Of a DNA stretch of 64,000 nucleotides, positions 62,841-64,000 are shown piece by piece. The stretch is taken from assembly GCA_964016985.1 (NCBI GenBank), contig OZ024830.1:60962550-61026549 (forward strand), written 5' to 3'. Under the pieces are notes generated by a model. That model was not told the origin of the DNA. It saw nothing but the letters and a program-made list of their open reading frames with translations, and did no database searches. Source of the stretch: Anodontia alba. Lineage: Eukaryota; Mollusca; Bivalvia; Lucinida; Lucinidae. Each line of letters starts with the position of its first letter. The first letter of the stretch is position 1. The position numbers and the translations under genes are program-made.

Positions 62841-62999
62841 TTATACCCCTGCAAACCCCAGTTTTACTATATAAAAGTGGGGGTTAAGGGGGTCAAAATT
62901 ATATAGGCATGTTTTCGTGATGTCAAGGGGCACAATTAAGAAAGCAAGGGGCAAGGACAGAAATGATAAAATAACATAAATGATTTCCTGTTTTATATA

Positions 63000-63395
63000 A
63001 ATAAATAGGCTATTAAATAAATGTTATTAAGTATAAATATCAGATCAGTTGACAAGTGCAATTGAAATTACACTTATGATGCTGACTGTAGGTTACATGA
63101 ATGTATAAATTCCACAGTGGTCAATTCAGTAGACTAATATTTACCAGTACTTTCCAGTATTTGCTGATATTTACATGTATCTAATAGTTAATTAAATTTA
63201 AGCTATTAAATAAGTTGATATTTGTGGTAAACTTTAGTATAAATATTAATCAGTTGACAAGTATAACTGAAATTACCCCTATGAATGTTGAGTGTAGGTT
63301 ATTGTATAAATTCCAGGGTGGTCAATTCAGTTGACTAATAGCCGTATTTTCCAGTATTGCTGGTATTTACATGTATCGTATTTACCATATATTTT
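63000..63395. repeat. Two ~195 bp tandem copies
   Basis: TAAATAGGCTATTAAATAA..CAGTTGACAAGTGCAATTGAAATTAC..TAAATTCCACAGTGGTCAATTCAG occurs first at 63000-63190 and again, diverged, at 63195-63395, each with a TTTCCAGTATT-GCTG(A/G)TATTTACATGTATC end. Confidence 0.65.
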
Positions 63396-64000
63396 CGGAC
63401 ACGTTAAAATAATTATTTTATTTTTTGTCCGAATATTTAGGAAAATATAATTTTCAAAAAAAATGCCGTGTCCGAAAATTAAAGAAAATACCCGAAAAAT
63501 TCCGATAAAAATGAAGATTTTAAGGTCTGTCACGCAGGTAGATCGGTGGTTTGTAGTACCCGAGTTTTTAATACTGACTATTAAGGACCGTTTTTTGCTT
63601 GATAAATACGAAAAATTAAACCACTGTTTCTTTTCAACTGATCATCGCATCGTCGGTCGGACAGGGCGCCATTTGTAAATAAACTGAGTCACATGACCCC
63701 TCCTGTTGTTGAGAAAAATCCTGCCGGTAATTGGCACACCTCAAAGATGGACTACCGGTAGGTGTAAAGGGCTAAGTTCGTTGCGCAGAATCATAGCAGA
63801 TGGCAGATATCTGATTAGGATCTATTCTGTTTGCCGATAATCGTTTCTGTAAGTGGATGAAACGGTTACTTAAGTTTTTTTTGTTTTGTTTTCGGTAACG
63901 GATTAGGTATGTAACCACTTCTACAGCAACATTGTGAAAACCAGCTTTTATGGCGACACTGGTAGAATGATTGTCTTTTTTTTACGAAGTTAAGCAATGG
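63396..64000. other. Unassigned terminal stretch with a CGGACAC inverted pair
   Basis: ATTTTCGGACACG (63391-63403) and CGTGTCCGAAAAT (63467-63479) form a 13 bp inverted pair 63 bp apart. A 71-codon open frame on the + strand (63463-63678) has no recognised motif. No host gene or named element identified. Confidence 0.4.

Noticed and set aside
63463..63678. 71-codon open frame near the window end
   Set aside because: No recognised motif, and it overlaps an inverted pair suggestive of a repeat.

Overview
The window looks like nuclear DNA from an invertebrate animal, most probably a bivalve mollusc. Reasons: it is AT-rich, its genes are split by long GT-AG introns, and it is crowded with SINEs, hairpin-shaped MITEs and tandem-repeat elements ending in GGACGGAC tracts of a kind I associate with clams and related bivalves. 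The species cannot be named from sequence alone. No bacterial operons, CRISPR arrays or true tRNA/rRNA genes were seen.

Two host genes are supported, both only as their 3' ends and pointing towards each other. On the + strand, three exons (6674-6817, 7948-8136, 10309-10320) join in frame to 114 residues plus a stop. They form a C-terminal SKICH domain, as in INPP5J/INPP5K-type inositol polyphosphate 5-phosphatases. On the - strand, five exons (59446-59876, 47296-47411, 41028-42330, 37076-37315, 35067-35101) join in frame through all phases to 707 residues. They encode the 3' part of a class C GPCR of the metabotropic-glutamate/bride-of-sevenless kind: end of the ligand-binding domain, short Cys-poor stalk, seven-helix domain and cytoplasmic tail. 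The 5' parts of both genes lie outside the window.

Almost everything else is mobile or tandem DNA. 1-4113: a decayed CR1/Jockey-like LINE. 4200-10300: introns of the SKICH gene filled with MITEs and SINEs. 10321-35066: intergenic DNA and 3'UTRs, with three copies of a composite fold-back element, a ~1.8 kb tandem array (17.5-19.3 kb), an apparently intact mariner transposon (25559-26898) and a second large tandem-repeat element (26.9-28.7 kb). 35-60 kb: introns of the class C receptor, holding three more tandem-repeat elements, a TIR-flanked element around one of them (55683-58840), a DIRS-type retroelement with inverted terminal repeats (51297-55375) that itself contains a hAT-like MITE, and many SINEs with clean target-site duplications. 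60-64 kb: further repeats, no gene recognised.

The most unusual feature is a set of elements (17.5-19.3, 26.9-28.7, 55.9-58.4 kb, and tail only at 39.5-41.0 kb) that share the same terminal hairpins but carry unrelated tandem cores, several with ~145 bp units. Several cores repeat a palindromic motif resembling the YY1 site.
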